7,214 nucleotides of DNA from Verrucomicrobiales bacterium (GTDB taxonomy: Bacteria > Verrucomicrobiota > Verrucomicrobiia > Limisphaerales > UBA1100): assembly GCA_003517285.1 (NCBI GenBank), contig DPAW01000193.1, positions 5,714 through 12,927 on the forward strand, given 5' to 3'. Below, piece after piece: positions 5,664 to 7,214 of this stretch. The position numbers and the translations under genes are program-made. Below the pieces are notes generated by a model. That model saw only the letters and a list, made by a program, of their open reading frames with translations. It was not told where the DNA came from and made no database searches. Within the stretch, counting starts at the first letter, position 1, and each line of letters opens with the position of its first letter.

Positions 5664-7214
5664 ATGAAAAAAGCTACTCTCCTTTTATTGATGTGGGTCG
5701 TATTCCCTTTGAGTGCGGCACAACCCCCAGAGTCTTTGCTGCCGCAGAACACAATTGCCGTGGCCAGCGTGCCTGACATGAACACTGCTCGGACTTTGTT
5801 TAAGGCGAACTCCTTTATTCAGATGTGGAATGATCCATCTATGGAAGCCTTTGCCAATCGCTTTGAAAAGGCGTTTCGAAAAAATGTCATGAAACGGATA
5901 CGAGATGAAGCCCCTGTTCAACCTGACGAATTATGGAAGCTAGCCCAAGGACAGATAACAGTGGCCCTAACACGTAAGCCAGGGCGACCGGACCCTGGGT
6001 TAATCGTGCTGATGGATAGCGGTAAGCATGCGGAGGAAATGGAGAGAGGTTTGCAACTCTTGCGCGAGACATTGGTTGATAATCAGGTGGATCACGAGCG
6101 TTTAAGACTTGAGGCGTCGGACTTTTTGCATGTTCCGCATCCTCGGCGGCCACAACGTGGTTTGTATATTGGTCACACAAAGTCTCTTTTTATCATGACT
6201 TCAACCCGCGATCTGGCTGAGCAGGTGGTGCAACTACAAAAGAAGAAACCCAAGGTTAAATCACTCAAGGACAACCCCGGTTTCGCTGCTCGACAGAAAG
6301 CTCAATTGGGTGATGCGTGGGCGTATGCATGGCTGGATTTTTCGCTGGTAATGGAAGTGGTTATTGATGAAATCGACAAGCGGCGTGACCCAGATGCTGA
6401 ACTCAATCCATTGGTGCCTCAGCCTGAGCGGATTTTGGAGGCACTCGGCTTGTTGGGGTTGAACGGTGTTAGCGTTTCGGCTTCCAGTGAGAATGATGGC
6501 AGTCTTTTAGAAATAAATCTGAATGTACCAAAGGCACAGCGCCGCGGTTTATTTGAGATGTTAGCGACTCCAGCTAAGAATGCCGGACCGTTACCCTTTG
6601 TGGCTGCGGATGTTTCGAGCTTCGGTCGTTGGCGGCAGAGTGGAGGGCACTTGTGGAAAACCCTTATCGACACAGCTAATGAGATTACTCCGGCTGCTGC
6701 CGGTGCCATGGCCTTTTTTCAGGCTTCGGTGCAGGCTAAAAATCCTGATTTTAATCTCAAGGCACAGTTAATTGATTCTATGGCTGATGATTTCATTGTG
6801 ATTGAGCAACCGCCGCGAGGGCAGGATTTGCAGTCCATCATGTCGCCGCCCCGTCTCTATCTAATGAAATCCGACAAACCAAAGGTAACACTAGGGGCGA
6901 TGAAGGATTTGGTTTCAATGGTGGTGGATTCACCTCCTGATGAGGAAGAGATCGAAGGGCGAACGGTGTATTCCTATCAATTCGGTAATTTCAACAATGA
7001 TGCTGAAATGGCCGTGCACGCGGTAGCGGTTGGTGAGTATGTACTTTTATCTCAGGATATGAAGGCAGTGAAGGATTACCTCAATGGGCCGAAGAAAGAT
7101 GCCAAACCTTTGCGCAAATTGCCTGGGCTTGAACACGCAGCAGCTAAAGTGGGAGGCTTTGACGGTGGCGCTTTTGGATTTGAAAACTCTCGCGTTATGG
7201 TTGGGGCCATCTTC
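5664..7214 (+). CDS. large secreted protein of unknown function, 3' end beyond the window
   Basis: An uninterrupted frame of 517 codons runs from ATG 5664 to the window edge. MKKATLLLLMWVVFPLSAA is a Sec signal peptide with likely cleavage after residue 18 or 19; no lipobox Cys is present, so a periplasmic or secreted soluble protein is expected. The mature start, LLPQNTIAVASVPDM (25-39) followed by a QMWNDPSMEAF stretch (53-63), resembles exported proteins of the DUF3352 type often seen in Planctomycetes and Verrucomicrobia. This is an impression from memory, not a search. Two similar segments are visible, around 167-231 and 451-513: each has a strand pair ending in LFIMTSTRDLAEQVV or VLLSQDMKAVKDYL, then an LxxxPG helix and a Gly/Ala-rich strand, suggesting an internal duplication. 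No catalytic motif is recognised. The ribosome-binding site is weak (GGA at 5658-5660). GC content is clearly below that of the minus-strand genes. Confidence 0.85.
   Translation, partial: MKKATLLLLMWVVFPLSAAQPPESLLPQNTIAVASVPDMNTARTLFKANSFIQMWNDPSMEAFANRFEKAFRKNVMKRIRDEAPVQPDELWKLAQGQITVALTRKPGRPDPGLIVLMDSGKHAEEMERGLQLLRETLVDNQVDHERLRLEASDFLHVPHPRRPQRGLYIGHTKSLFIMTSTRDLAEQVVQLQKKKPKVKSLKDNPGFAARQKAQLGDAWAYAWLDFSLVMEVVIDEIDKRRDPDAELNPLVPQPERILEALGLLGLNGVSVSASSENDGSLLEINLNVPKAQRRGLFEMLATPAKNAGPLPFVAADVSSFGRWRQSGGHLWKTLIDTANEITPAAAGAMAFFQASVQAKNPDFNLKAQLIDSMADDFIVIEQPPRGQDLQSIMSPPRLYLMKSDKPKVTLGAMKDLVSMVVDSPPDEEEIEGRTVYSYQFGNFNNDAEMAVHAVAVGEYVLLSQDMKAVKDYLNGPKKDAKPLRKLPGLEHAAAKVGGFDGGAFGFENSRVMVGAIF

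Noticed and set aside
5685..6709. Short minus-strand open frames opposite the secreted-protein gene
   Set aside because: The plus-strand frame is open for 517 codons with a signal peptide and coherent protein character; the minus-strand frames are shadows.

Overview
The window reads as ordinary chromosomal DNA from a Gram-negative member of the PVC group, most likely Verrucomicrobiota. This is inferred from the gene content and has not been tested by a search. The clues are an S9 peptidase of the glutamyl-endopeptidase-like type, a Tat-exported sugar-isomerase-fold protein, a YlbF-family protein with a cysteine-rich tail, and a large secreted protein of the kind common in Planctomycetes and Verrucomicrobia. 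All of these surround a standard translation gene cluster.

Layout. Positions 1-291 (+) hold the C-terminal end of an S9-family serine peptidase, which converges with the minus-strand block. The minus strand from 4868 down to 308 carries rpsB (S2), tsf (EF-Ts), pyrH (UMP kinase), frr (ribosome recycling factor), a YlbF-domain gene and a Tat-signal TIM-barrel protein. An intrinsic terminator between tsf and pyrH (3080-3109) divides this block into rpsB-tsf and pyrH-frr-ylbF-TIM barrel. A 191-bp divergent intergenic region (4869-5059) holds a plausible rpsB promoter and several hairpins. To its right lie a MobA-like nucleotidyltransferase gene (5060-5584, +) and a long secreted protein gene (5664 to the window edge, +) that is still open at the right end.

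How the genes work together. rpsB, tsf and frr serve translation, and pyrH supplies UDP for RNA and cell-wall precursors. The YlbF gene is tightly coupled to frr, with its Shine-Dalgarno overlapping the frr stop codon, and so is probably co-expressed with it. The TIM-barrel gene follows 10 bp later and may simply ride on that transcript. The MobA-like gene and the secreted gene are separate units.

I found no mobile element, CRISPR array, tRNA/rRNA or defence system, and nothing I would call a new biological system. The points worth a second look are small: a hairpin enclosing the frr start codon, mutually exclusive hairpins in the rpsB leader, a run of genes without Shine-Dalgarno sequences, the cysteine tail of the YlbF protein, an internal duplication in the secreted protein, and a sharp composition change inside the MobA-like gene.
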